Part shown: positions 24,222 through 34,681 of the stretch, in pieces
Position numbering within the stretch: position 1 is the first letter of the stretch
Layout of the letters: every line of letters begins with the position of its first letter
NCBI GenBank assembly: GCA_022453515.1
Contig: JAJNNY010000020.1
Span: 248,001 to 312,000, forward strand
Origin: Astrocystis sublimbata
Taxonomy: Eukaryota > Ascomycota > Sordariomycetes > Xylariales > Xylariaceae
Direction of reading: 5' to 3'
DNA: 64,000 nt
The notes under the pieces: generated by a model
What the model was told of the DNA's origin: nothing
Seen by the model: the letters and a program-made list of their open reading frames with translations, nothing else
Databases searched by the model: none
Translations under genes and position numbers: made by a program

Positions 24222-25466
24222 TCATCTCCCCTTATTATAAGTAGAACCCTCAAGCTCTGCCCGCGGCGCCTCCAATTCCGCCCTGAAATCCGTCGGATCC
24301 AACTCTGCCCTGGCAGGTACAGATTGCACATGGCTCCCCACGAGCCCCGACTTATTGATTCCCTGCGAACTCGAAGGCACACCGTTATCGTAAGTGACAT
24401 GTTCCTGGTCCCGCTGCTTCTCCCATGCTCCTCTCCGCTTCCGCCTCACGCACCAGAACGCCGCAATAGCAGCTATCAGCGCCACGAGAAGCGGAATCCC
24501 GACACCTAGTCCGACCTTCAGAGCCATCAAAGAGTCCCCAAATCCAGTTCCCGGGCTCGAAGGAGCTGTCGGGGCCGAGCTGGAAGTGGTCCTTGACTTA
24601 GAGGGAGAGGAAGATGAGGATGAGGATGAGGATGAGGATGAGGATGAGGATGAGGATGAGGATGAGGATGAGGATGAGGATGAGGATGAGGATGAGGATG
24701 AGGATGAGGATGAGGATGAGGATGAGGATGAGGATGAGGATGAGGATGAGGATGAGGATGAGGATGAGGATGAGGATGAGGATGAGGACGAAGACGAGGA
24801 TGGGGCAGCCGAGTTAAGAAGCTTCTGTCCGCCCAGAAATATCGGCATGGCGTATATCGATATCGTCGTCGTCATGTCGTCTGTGGGCTTCGGAATCGTG
24901 GTGCGCGTGCAGTCGCCTGACATGATGAACGTCCCCTCTGTCTGCGTCCTGGCGCATGTGCCTCCTTCTATGCCGCCTTGGAACCTCATCCCGCTTCATG
25001 CCATCAAGTCAAGTCAGCAAATCCCAGCCACAATCTTCGTCATTCTTCACGGATAATGAGCAGTAGGTAGGTTGGTAAATAGATAAGCGGGTGATGCAGA
25101 AAAGTGATTGATATCTTACCTAGGACAGCAGAACACCCCATCAAGAAACATCACACTAGTCGCCGTCGTCATGCCCTGAGGGCAGATGAGCCCAGGCGAG
25201 TAAGTGCCTGCCTCCAGCGTATACGTCACCTGGCCATTTGCGAACGTCCCCGTCGATTCCGTCGCCTTCGGATAGCAGGCATACGAAGTCATGGAATCCG
25301 CTCCGCCATCGGGCCCGCAGATTCCTGTTCCTGTCGGGAATGCCTTGACGAAGCAGTTTGTGCCATCACATTGGTCTAGATAATGTTCCGTGCATTGCGG
25401 CGGCGGCGTGAATGTCGTTGTTAGTGCCGGGAATGACAAGGGCGTGCTCGCGTCTTCGTCTGCCAT
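24222..25466 (-). CDS. Single-pass membrane protein with Cys-rich head and 65-residue poly-serine stalk, two exons, 372 aa
   Basis: Exons 25466-25120 and 24993-24222 join in frame (372 residues). Residues ~20-140 form a Cys-rich region with spaced motifs CFVKAFPTGTG, YSPGLICPQGMTTA and GVFCCPSGM, a pattern I know from fungal proteins with an extracellular head but no known ligand. Then comes an uninterrupted run of about 65 Ser (residues ~181-245), a short Ser/Pro/Thr linker, one hydrophobic helix (VGLGVGIPLLVALIAAIAAFWC, ~residues 276-298), a stop-transfer CVRRKRRG and a ~75-residue cytoplasmic tail with YDNG. No classical signal peptide is visible. The layout resembles Wsc/Mid2-type wall-stress sensors, but homology to them is not shown. 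The next plus-strand frames are shadows of the repeat. Confidence 0.78.
24611..24800. repeat. GATGAG hexanucleotide tandem repeat (about 30 units)
   Basis: A nearly perfect (GATGAG)n array, degenerating at the right end to GACGAAGACGAG. On the minus strand it reads TCC/TCA codons and encodes the poly-serine stalk. Such in-frame arrays change length easily by slippage. Confidence 0.95.
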
Positions 25467-26018
25467 TTTGAGAGAGATATACCGATATTTGGAGATGTTC
25501 ACTTTTCTTTATCTTTTGGGTACCTGAGTATGAAGTTCTCCAATCCAGACATGAGAGAGTAGATGATGTGAAGTCTGGCTGCTGTCGTGAGGATTCTCTT
25601 GGCTTCGTCGTGGGAGTCAGCATTATGAAACACCCCACCAAGCCGCAAGGAGCACGTCTCGATATCGCATCCTTGTCGCGACTACAAATAGAAACCACTG
25701 GCCCGAATGAAGTCATTTGAAACAGCAGCTGCCTTTTTCGGCGTATACGTCTGAACTTTTGCAGCAATGCAGTGCTTCATGTTCGAGTGTCGACGGCCAG
25801 GCGTTTTTTCACAAGAATCAAGTTGGTGTATCACTTACGCAACAACGAACATAAGTGGTCTGTGGTAATGAATGGCTTCGTGAGTTTGTCACAGCTGAGC
25901 CACCCACCCTGGCCGCCTGGGCTGCGCCATGGGACCGGGCACCCGGGGTGGTTTCGCCCTAAAGCTGCCTCTGTCTTCATTTTCATCTGTCTGACACCAC
26001 GATATTTTGATCAATGGT
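25467..26018. other. Intergenic stretch between the poly-serine gene and the transporter
   Basis: Promoter side of the poly-serine gene and 3' flank of the transporter. This is also where the CCTA/TAGG-rich sequence of the left part stops. No gene is supported. Confidence 0.5.
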
Positions 26019-28499
26019 CTACAAAACATATCGAAAATTCTTGTTCTCAAACTCCGTCATGTCACTCATGCCTGCCTCATCACTAGCCTTCTTGTCCTGC
26101 GGCCCATACTTCTTATCACGTAACCTGTTTGCAAAGAACATGTGAACTGATTCATAAGAATGTTAGTCGTCGGACCCTCAACGTGTGTCACGAAATTACA
26201 ATGCGCGAAGGCTATGATAATAAGAAAAGAGAAACATACTCAGCAACACGAACAAGCAAGCAGCCCTGATCGTGTACCCGACAAAGAGCCCAATAGTGGC
26301 ACTCGGATAATCAGGAGCCTCAGAAGGTTCCACAACAAAAGGCCCCGCGAAGTTTCCCCAGCAGTAAGCTGTGCTACTCATGGTCATGACTTATGAGCAT
26401 TCGAATATGATCACAGTGAGTGCCGTCTCAACTTACAACAGCAGCGCGCTAGCTAGGGAGCGGTGGGTGTACCCGGCCATATTCGACGAAACGGTCGTAA
26501 GGGCGGCAGTAAAGCCAACGGACTGTGAGTTCATAAGCCAGAAGGAGACGAGTCTGCCCCAGGTATTCGAGCGGGGGAGCCAGCCGAGGGTTGCGGCCGC
26601 TACGACGCAGAGGACGTTGAATAAAGTGGCGACGATCAATCGAGCTGGGACCAGGAGTTCAGACTCGATATTATCGAATGGAAAAGTATTTCTGTATAGC
26701 AAAAAACGGACAGACATACAATTTTTGACGTTCAGGATGATGACCCCCGCAATGAGAACGCTGATAACCTGGGTGGCATCGCCGACGGCCTTAAGTGCCG
26801 TGATCTGCTTGGTATTGAAGCCGAGATCAGCAATGATGAGTGTTGAGAACGAGTTGACTACGCCGTTTGGTATTGCACTGATTGATTATTCCCTGTCAGA
26901 TTCCGCACGCTAGGCAGCGTGGTCACTGTTGGCAGTTGCGCTTTTGGAAAAGGGGGGCACTAACGCAGCAAAAACAGCGATAAACAGCAAGATCGATTTG
27001 GGATCTGTGAATCCCAGCCACATCTGCTTCTTGTTGAACTCTCCGTTCTTGATCCCCGTTTCGTTCTCTGAGACGCGCTTCACGGCGATGAGTCGCTCGC
27101 GATGGCTCAGGAACTTGGCGTTGATTGGAGAGTCGGCTAGCACGAACCAGACTACGAAGGACCAGAGCAATGTGACGCCCCCAAGCTAGTTCGACGAATT
27201 ATTACATGACTTGTCAAGTTGGCACCAAGAGACACTGCAGGTGTCTGGTATAGATGAAAAGAATTGGAGGGTATGAAGACGCACAAGGTAGAAGATGATT
27301 GCCCATCGTTCAGGTTTCGTATCTGCGGGCAGATTGGCGATACCGAGAGAAATGAACGATCCGATCTTGAATGTTGAATGGCATTAACGTTGTGATAGAA
27401 ACTCCCGCCATGCAAGAACAAGGTTAATACGCACAATACCGGCCCAACCGAGAGCGGAGCTGAAGATACAATCAATGGACGTTCTTATAGAGCGGCAAAG
27501 AATTTCCAAAATGTACTCACAACCAAATGTTCTGTCTGAGTGGAATCTCTTGTCTCGTGTACCAAAAGCCCGTCATCAATGTCAAGCCTCTTGATACAAG
27601 GTCAGCTTGGGAGGGAAGCCATCAAGCATTAGTGAGATCGCATGTGAAGTAAGTCTTACGGTGTGACGGCCGATTCGAAGAGACCCATCAGAACTACACA
27701 AATTGTCATAAGTTAGATTTCCAGTGACAAAAAAGTTTTCGCCATCATGGTGTAACGCACAGCGAACGGCCACTGTTTCTCTTGTTAGCAATTGCTTATT
27801 TTAAGCTATTAAGCGCTTAAGAACCTACTGGCTGATGAATAATCCCGACACTGCGTCAGAAGAACGACGAACACACCCCATGCGAAGATGGCTATAGCGA
27901 GCACTTTCTGCGCAGGAAACCGACCGACAAGCCAGCCGCAGGGATATTGGCCGAAGAAGTAGCCGGCATACACAACTAAGTGAGGGGGTTTCGACCGTCA
28001 GCTTATGCATGACTAAGTATTGGAAAGATAGAAATAAATGATTCTGGTAGGGAGGAAGGATATGAAGTGAAGTAAAGCGCAAAACCCTACTGGCAGACAA
28101 GTAATTGAACTGGTTCCCGTGAAGTCCCAAGGCTTGTTGGTAGTTGAATAGATTTGCGTAGTTGAGCGCTGTCTTGTCGAGGAATTGCAACGCCTGCGTG
28201 ATGAGGAAAATAGGCATGATGACGAGGTCGATCTTGAGTCGAACCTTTCGCAGCTGCAGTGAAGCAAGTAAAAAATCGAGGTTGTTAGCATTGCCTATCG
28301 TGAGAGCTACAGTCGTAGCGCGGGTGAAGTACAATTAGAATCATACCTCCTTGTCTGAAACTTCCAACCTCAGTGCTTCGCGATATTCATCGTAACCAAC
28401 GGATCTCTCCTGTCCGGGTTCAAGAGTTGCTGGGCAAGCTTTCTCACCAGAGATTGCGGCTTCTGCGGTATCGACGTCGGGCTTCTCAGTTTTAGCCAT
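26019..28499 (-). CDS. MFS transporter of the anion:cation symporter (Dal5/allantoate permease) family, multi-exon
   Basis: The start is ATG at 28499 (MAKTEKPDVD). I could fit about ten introns, all GT-AG and in frame; the first exons are 28499-28347, 28253-28091 and 27975-27829, and the last codon is the TAG at 26019. The signature of this family follows the first intron: KIDLVIMPIFLITQALQFLDKTALNYANLF. Further helices include YAGYFFGQYPCGWLVGRFP, VTLLWSFVVWFVLADSP (with the family's long central loop after it), SILLFIAVFAA, IPNGVVNSFSTLIIADLGF, and SYCWGNFAGPF-like SSTAYCWGNFAGPFVV. The C-terminal tail is FFANRLRDKKYGPQDKK. Known relatives move allantoate, nicotinate, vitamins or aromatic acids. 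Here it may export the product or take up an aromatic acid. It shares a 392-bp divergent promoter with the dienelactone hydrolase. Confidence 0.85.
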
Positions 28500-28891
28500 G
28501 GCGTGTGTCCTGTGCCTAGTAGCTCAGTGATGCCGATTGGCAGATGATGTTGCAACGATATAGAAGAATCTCGCCAACATATCCTCAGAAATGAATAGTC
28601 TTCTGTAGTGGGGATATCTTGCATAATCGGCTTGGGGTAATTATTGAAATTGAGATTGCGGGGAAACCTTGGGCATTGTCATACATTGTCATACAAGTTA
28701 CGTAGATAAACAGAGATATCAATTGATCTAAGGGCAAATATCATGATTGTCGCCGTGAGCGATGGCTTGGCATCCACGGAGGTAGTCCGCGGCCACTGGC
28801 CGGTGGCACACCCCCTGACAACGCGATTTGGAGTCCCGACTACCTACTAAGACTGCGCTGTGCCTCACATGATTGGCACCGATGACAAGAC

Positions 28892-30040
28892 ATGTCTTTG
28901 GCTGTTACCATGTACCTGAAAGCGATCTCTTCGCGCTTTGCGACAATTCGCCGACTGAACCAACATAGGTACTTCTCTCATGCCTTGCCTGGTTTGCACT
29001 CATACAACAAGCCTCGGTTTCCCGAAACGATTGCAATGGAACGGCCGCAAGACAAGTACCTGGCGAAACCGAGCGGGGAATGCTGTCTCAGCGGCACCAT
29101 CCACGAGGGGAAAGCGAAAGGCACCTGGGAAACCATCGAGGGCGTAGACACCTACGTCGCCACGCCTCCGAGCGAGAAAGCGAATGGCAATGTGCTGATG
29201 TACTTCCCTGACGTCTGGGGCATGTTTCCCAATGGGTTTCTAATCATGGATGCCTTTGCGGACGCAGGCTACCTCACTCTTGGGCTTGATTACTTTCGCG
29301 GGGTAAGTGCTCTTTCATGTCTTTCATGTCATTCGATGATGACTCGATGGAAGCCGCTGACCAGCTTCGTATAACAACAGGACCCTGTCTGGAAACATCG
29401 AAAAGACCGACATGACGGGAAGACAGATCCGGACTTCGATTACGAGGCTTGGAAAATCAAGCACATAACCTTCGCCAACGAAGCTACTCCTAGATGGATC
29501 CAAGCAGTGACACACCGATACAAGAGCCTCGGCTCCAAATTCGCCTGCGTGGGCTACTGTTTTGGGGCGCCGTATGTCTGTGACGAACTAGCGAAAGATA
29601 CTGTTACATGCGGCGCGTTTGCTCATCCGGCATTCCTAAAGGAGTCGCATTTCCAGAATATCAAGAGTAAGGTGTCGTCGCAATCATGCAAGGGATTCAC
29701 ACCGAATTTCTAATAAGGGGGGCAACTTAGAACCACTCTTCATGTCATGTGCCGAGATCGACCACACCTTCCAAACCTCGGAGAGAAGACGCGCGATAGA
29801 TATTCTGCAGACGAACAAGCAGATATATCACCTTCAGCTATTTGGCGGGATCGAGCACGGTTTTGCGCTGCGAGGCAACCCGGATGACCCATATGAGCGT
29901 ATGTTTGTCTTCATGTTGCTCATTTCATGCTCAGTACCGCGCACACTAACAACTCATGAACAGGATGGGTGAAGGAGCAGAGCTTAGCAGGCATTGTTGG
30001 GTGGTTTGATTATTGGCTTGCACAGTCAGAGAGTGGCTGA
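28892..30040 (+). CDS. Dienelactone hydrolase family protein, four exons, 313 aa
   Basis: Exons 28892-29302, 29381-29666, 29731-29898 and 29964-30040 join in frame. The nucleophile motif is GYCFGAPY (Cys nucleophile of the DLH family). The other triad residues are offered by EIDHTF (Asp) and GIEHGF (His). The body from residue 49 (MERPQDKYLAKPSGECC) has the usual fungal DLH length of about 265. The upstream start at 28892 adds a 48-residue leader rich in Arg, Ser and aromatic residues without acids for the first ~30 positions, resembling a mitochondrial presequence; the alternative start is 29036. The family opens lactones or hydrolyses esters of aromatic breakdown products and polyketides. 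It lies between the transporter and the SDR. Confidence 0.85.
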
Positions 30041-30514
30041 GATTGTAAAAGTCATCGATTTGTACTGAGATAAACGCCATAGAAGATAACTTCTGTCACG
30101 AATTGGCTCGTCTTTGATTACTATAATTGTAGTCTTGAATGTGCGGGGGAAATGAAACATGAAGCTGCATCGAAAGTCATTCTCGGAAATTCGGTCGGTT
30201 GGGCGGCCAACCGCCGTGCAACATGCCCGTGGAAGGCATGTGTCAATCAACCCCGCGGAGAGCTCGCGCATTGACCGAAATGTGCTAATGATGTAAACCG
30301 GTGAGCATCAGATCGTTTTTCAAATGCCGTTTCGCGGAGGTGATTTCCAAACGGGATCTGAGGCTGTAGCTACAGCGCTAGCTTTAGGAATAGAAATAGG
30401 AGACAATCGTCTGAAATATATCCCCAGATGGATCTTAGGACTGTACTCTGTTCCATCTGTGACAATTTTCTCATACCAATCACTTCTGATTAAAAGACTC
30501 AAGTGCAGAAGAAC
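30041..30514. other. Promoter region of the SDR gene
   Basis: Short intergenic stretch between two plus-strand genes. I see no TCG-N5-CGA site and no gene. Confidence 0.45.
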
Positions 30515-31724
30515 ATGTCACCTCCGAGAGCTCTAGATTTCACTGGCGACGTAGCCATTGTGACAGGCGCCGGCTCCCGGATGGACGGTAAGTTGCATTG
30601 CCCCTATCTCTTCACTACCGTATCCTATTACTTGATAAGAACAAAGCTACGTCTTTCTTGCTCTTTCGAGAAAGATGACTGACTGGACTGTACAGGCGAG
30701 ATCGGGAATGGTCGAGCCACTGCGATTCTCCTAGCCCGTCACGGAGCCAAAGTGGCTCTGATCGACCTCAACATCGACTGGGCAAAAGAGACCAAACGCA
30801 TGATCGATGAAGAGGGCGGTATTTCAGAGGTCATCCAGGCCGACGTTGCGAGCGATGAGTCGTGCAAGAACGCTGTTGCTTTGACGGTGCAACTGTGGGG
30901 TGCTGTTCATATTCTCGTGAACATTGGTAAGTTGGCCCAACAAGATCAAGCATTCATTGATGTTAACAGCTGACTTTCCCACATTGCAGTGGGTGTCGGA
31001 GGTGCCGCGGGCAACGCAACTAATGTAAACATGGATGATTGGGAGAGAGATCTCAGGATCAATGTGACGAGCATGGTGTTGATGAGTCGCTACGCGATTC
31101 CCGAAATGCTAAAGCAGGGACGCGGATCTATCGTCCATCTGTCCTCTATCGGTGGCTGTAAGTGAAAACCACATCGAGCCGTATTTGAAAAATTTCTGAA
31201 CCTACTGCAGTAATGGGTGGCAGCCCCGGCCTACTCTACCCTACGACCAAAGGCGCCGTCATCTCAATGACGCGAGCAATGGCCACGCAACATGGTCAAT
31301 AGAATATCCGAGTGAATTGTGTCTGTCCTGGCATGGCGTACACTCCGATGATTCGCGTTCGCGGCATGACAGACGAGATGAGACAGGCTCGCCTTGATCA
31401 GAACATAATGAAGAAGGAGGGTACTGGTTGGGATATTGGGTACGGTATGTGTCACGAGCTAGTATGACCAGAGATAAACGCATTGCGACTGATCCGGCGC
31501 TTTCCAGCTATCCTCTTCCTAAGCAGCAAAGAAGCAGGGTGGATTACAGGACTCATCATGCCCGTGGATGGAGGCGTACGTTATTGGACCCTCCTTGAAT
31601 GTCTTTCTTCCATGATCCTCCGTGCTCACCAAACCATTCGCAGACAACTGCTGGAAGGGCCGATCGACCGGCACTTAAGGGAGACAAGCTTGCCGACATA
31701 AACTCTGGGTGGTTAAACATATAG
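30515..31724 (+). pseudogene. Short-chain dehydrogenase/reductase with an in-frame TAG, six exons
   Basis: Exons 30515-30587, 30696-30926, 30990-31157, 31211-31444, 31508-31575 and 31644-31724 sum to 285 codons in one frame. Rossmann motif: VAIVTGAGSRMDGEIGNGRATA. Acidic NAD-type position: VALIDLN. Active site: HLSSIGG then YPTTK (Tyr167, Lys171). C-terminus: WITGLIMPVDGGTTAGRADRPALKG. All of this fits a complete SDR of 284 residues. However codon 188 is TAG (31300-31302), inside the normally conserved QHG-x-x-IRVNCVCPG segment. No splice site can remove it. The truncated product keeps the Tyr-Lys pair but loses the substrate-binding part, so the gene is probably inactive unless the stop is read through or is a sequencing error. 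Confidence 0.82.
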
Positions 31725-32130
31725 GGCTGTCTTGACAGTAAGTTGGGAGGACTATAAGGATATAGTTGGGTCTCATTCTGGCATTGAAGCCTAGGGTTTT
31801 GATAGTATCTTGATGGGCCACGAGTGAGAAAATAGAACCCCATATCCTATCATGTTGAAGTCGGGGAAGCTGTCTTATCTAGAGAGGGATTAAACATCGA
31901 TTGAATATGTGTTCTTGTCAAACTCGTTAGGTCCCGACCCTATTGCACTACTGTAGCAAGGCATAGAGGTGTACATCGTGTCGAGTGGAACATGTTCTGT
32001 TAGGTTAGGGGCTCATTCATCGACGCGGCTGAGCCCCTGTTGCGTCTGTGCACAAAGCCCAAATGTATTTTTGAGAAGCAATTGTCTTCGTGTATTCGAC
32101 TGAGAGGCAAAGGAGTCTACGTCCTATATT
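31725..32130. other. Convergent intergenic stretch between SDR and P450
   Basis: 3' flanks of both genes. No gene or repeat is seen. Confidence 0.5.
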
Positions 32131-33895
32131 CTACCCTCTCAGCTTGACGCGAACCGGAAACCCACTGGCCGGGTGAGCACCTCCACCGCCCATCTCAGCC
32201 TGATACGCGCGGTTGCCATCGACTGACTTGACACCCTTATTCGTGTGCAGCCTATCCCACTCGTCGTAAGCCGGGGTAATATCGAACATCCTAGTAGTCA
32301 TGACAAGTGCAACTTTGAGTTCCAGCTGCGCGAGAGTCTGGCCGATGCAACTACGCTGGCCCCATTCAAAAGCTCGCCAAGCGCCTTTGCTAGGATGAAG
32401 GGGATCCTTGGGGCCGACGAGCCAGCGCTCTGGGACGGAGTCCTCTGAATTCGGAAAATTTCTCGGGTGGTGGTGCATTGCAAGGCTGAGCGTCCAGATA
32501 TGGCAGTTCTCTGTTGGGTATTGTTGGCCTTCCTCGTCTACGAGGACGATGTCCTTACGACCGTTGCGCAGGCTTCCCGCCGGAGGGAAAATCCGGAGGA
32601 CCTCCTTGATGACTGCTAAGGTGTACGGAATCTGATTCAGAAGGGTGGGATCCTCCTCAATCTGCTCAACACAGCTGGTGATGGAAAAGTCGTTGCCAAA
32701 TATTTCGTCATGTTCGGCTCGGAGCTTGGATAAGGCCTCGGGATGTTGCGAAAGGAAGAGGAAACAGTATAGCAATGTGCTGCTTGTCGTGTCGTGTCCA
32801 GCGTAAAGGAACATCCGAAGCTGTGGTTTCGCAATCTTCTTGAAGGTTTGTTTAGAGAGTTCCCCCGTGTCACCTACGTCTTTGAGATACTTATCCATTG
32901 CTAGAGATATGATTGATCTGACCGGAGCTCTCGATTCCTTGGGTTGAGCCCGACGAGACGCCGCTAATTCCTCGAAGCGCTTTTCAATCTCGATATCTAG
33001 ATACTGATTCATTTGATAGCTGTTGTATTTTTGAACGAGAGGACGAGGACTGAGATAGCGACGAATGGGATTGAAGCTCGTACCAAACGGGGTCCAGTAG
33101 ACCTGCCGTCGTAAGCAATCTGCAAGAGCGCTCCCATGAGTCTGGTATTCGAGACGAGCGTCCCTGAGATCAAGAGGGAACATTAGAATGATGTAGACCT
33201 GGAGTTACAGATTGGGGAGACATACAGCGTGACACGTGCGATAACATCAAACGTAAGCCGTAGCGTGTACTCCTCTAATTGAAACATCTCACCTTTTCTG
33301 GCGAGATCTTGAAGCAAAGTGCAAAACACAGCAACTTCACCTGCTATAGCCGGAGAAAGTTGCGTCATGTACCCAGCGGCGAAGCCAGGGTTAAACAACC
33401 CGCGCCACTGTTTCCATGTATTGCCGTGCATCGTCATCAGAGACGGGCCGCCATTGATGATTTCCAAAGTCGCGCATATCTCGGTCGGCTTATCGAGGAA
33501 AGCGGCCTCAACTTGGGCGGCGACGGTGGGGTTAGCGACAACCAGCATCATCTTGTTGAAAGGCCATAGATTCAGGTAGAAGACGCCGCTGGGGAACTGT
33601 TTTGACAGTTGGTGCAACACGACGTGCATCACTGCGTCTCGTGGCAAGGTCTGGATAGACTCTTTGAGTGCGATGAAGTGACCAAAGACGGGATGGAAGT
33701 TGGGCATTGGCTTCTCTCACATTAGCATTCCTACATGCAAGCTTCATAAGCAGTAAATATAATGCATTATGAACTTACCACTCCAGCTGCCAAGAGGTTC
33801 CGTACATGGCGTCGATTAGCCACCAAACTGAGCGCAAAGAGAACCAGAGCAGCAATAGCAGCCGCTGCACCTAGGCTCGCAAGCGCATGGGCCAT
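32131..33895 (-). CDS. Cytochrome P450 monooxygenase, three exons, 544 aa
   Basis: Exons 33895-33779, 33710-33226 and 33163-32131 join in frame into a full-length 544-residue P450. The N-terminus has a membrane anchor (ALASLGAAAAIAALVLFALSLVA) followed by a proline-containing hinge (GVPMPNFHP). The I-helix carries AGHDTTSS, the K-helix EVLR (ExxR), then PERW, and the haem loop FEWGQRSCIG with the Cys ligand. All key residues are intact. The enzyme is expected in the ER membrane with a P450 reductase. In the cluster it should oxidise the aromatic core or the prenyl chain. Subfamily cannot be named from sight; it resembles P450s of fungal polyketide clusters. Confidence 0.92.
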
Positions 33896-34681
33896 TGTGT
33901 CATGGTCTTCGGAATTGGCGGAAGCTGGCTAAGTGAAGAGCACAGACAATTTCCAGCATGTGGTCAAGCAGAGGGTAACGGAGAAGAAGTGATAATTGAG
34001 CTCAATAGCTTGGCAAGTTTTGCTGGCGGCTCAGAATAGATGTTGGCTCTTGATTGTTGTTCTCAAAGCTATAGAGATGTTGAAATGTTGGTCAGAGAGC
34101 GGTGACGCTCTCATAAGTCCATAACCGATTTTGAGGTCCCGGACTGCCCAGGTGTCTAGCGCAATCGCCGGCAATTAGGCGATTGTTAGTGGACGATTGC
34201 ATGGTACAGTACTTTGGTTGTCGCGTAAGCTGTACATCAGAGCCAATGAATAGCCATGCAATAGCCAAGGTAGGATGCAGGGATGCTGTTTACTTTGCTC
34301 CATCCTGGTTGTCTGGTTGTTGAAATTGATATTGATGTTGTTGGTTGTTGGTAGGGATATGAGCTGCGTAAGTGACAGCAGCTGGCGAAAGACCGTACTC
34401 GGCCTATTAGGGATAGCGCAACCTAGCCATACTGTATATAAAAGACATTTCCTCTTTATAAAAAACAGCGGCCTAGATATTATAGCGGAATAAGAGATAT
34501 ATAAACTAATAGGATTCCTAGAGTTCTTGCTAATAGAATCATCTATGTCAAGCGGATTGCTAATACCAAGCCTAATAACAAACACCAAACTTGATTAGAC
34601 TTCATCAAGCTTAACAACAAGCGCTAGTTCAAGCCTAGAAAAGTGAGACATCCTAGTAGTACACAATGAAAATTTCTCTGG
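33896..34681. other. Intergenic stretch, P450 promoter and AT-rich segment
   Basis: The left part is the P450 promoter. An imperfect TTG/GTT-rich run lies near 34310-34350. From about 34430 to 34620 the sequence is AT-rich with many TA steps and looks like old, mutated repeat DNA; no family can be named. Confidence 0.45.

Noticed and set aside
24614..24817. Met-Arg repeat frame on plus
   Set aside because: Another shadow of the same hexanucleotide repeat, with no sequence outside it.
24394..25056. Plus-strand frame of 220 codons with a long Glu/Asp run
   Set aside because: It is the antisense reading of the GATGAG array; the minus strand has two well-spliced exons, a membrane helix and Cys-rich motifs.
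28370..28624. 84-codon minus frame over the transporter start
   Set aside because: The transporter exon starting at 28499 uses a different frame, splices cleanly into the family signature, and leaves this frame without support.
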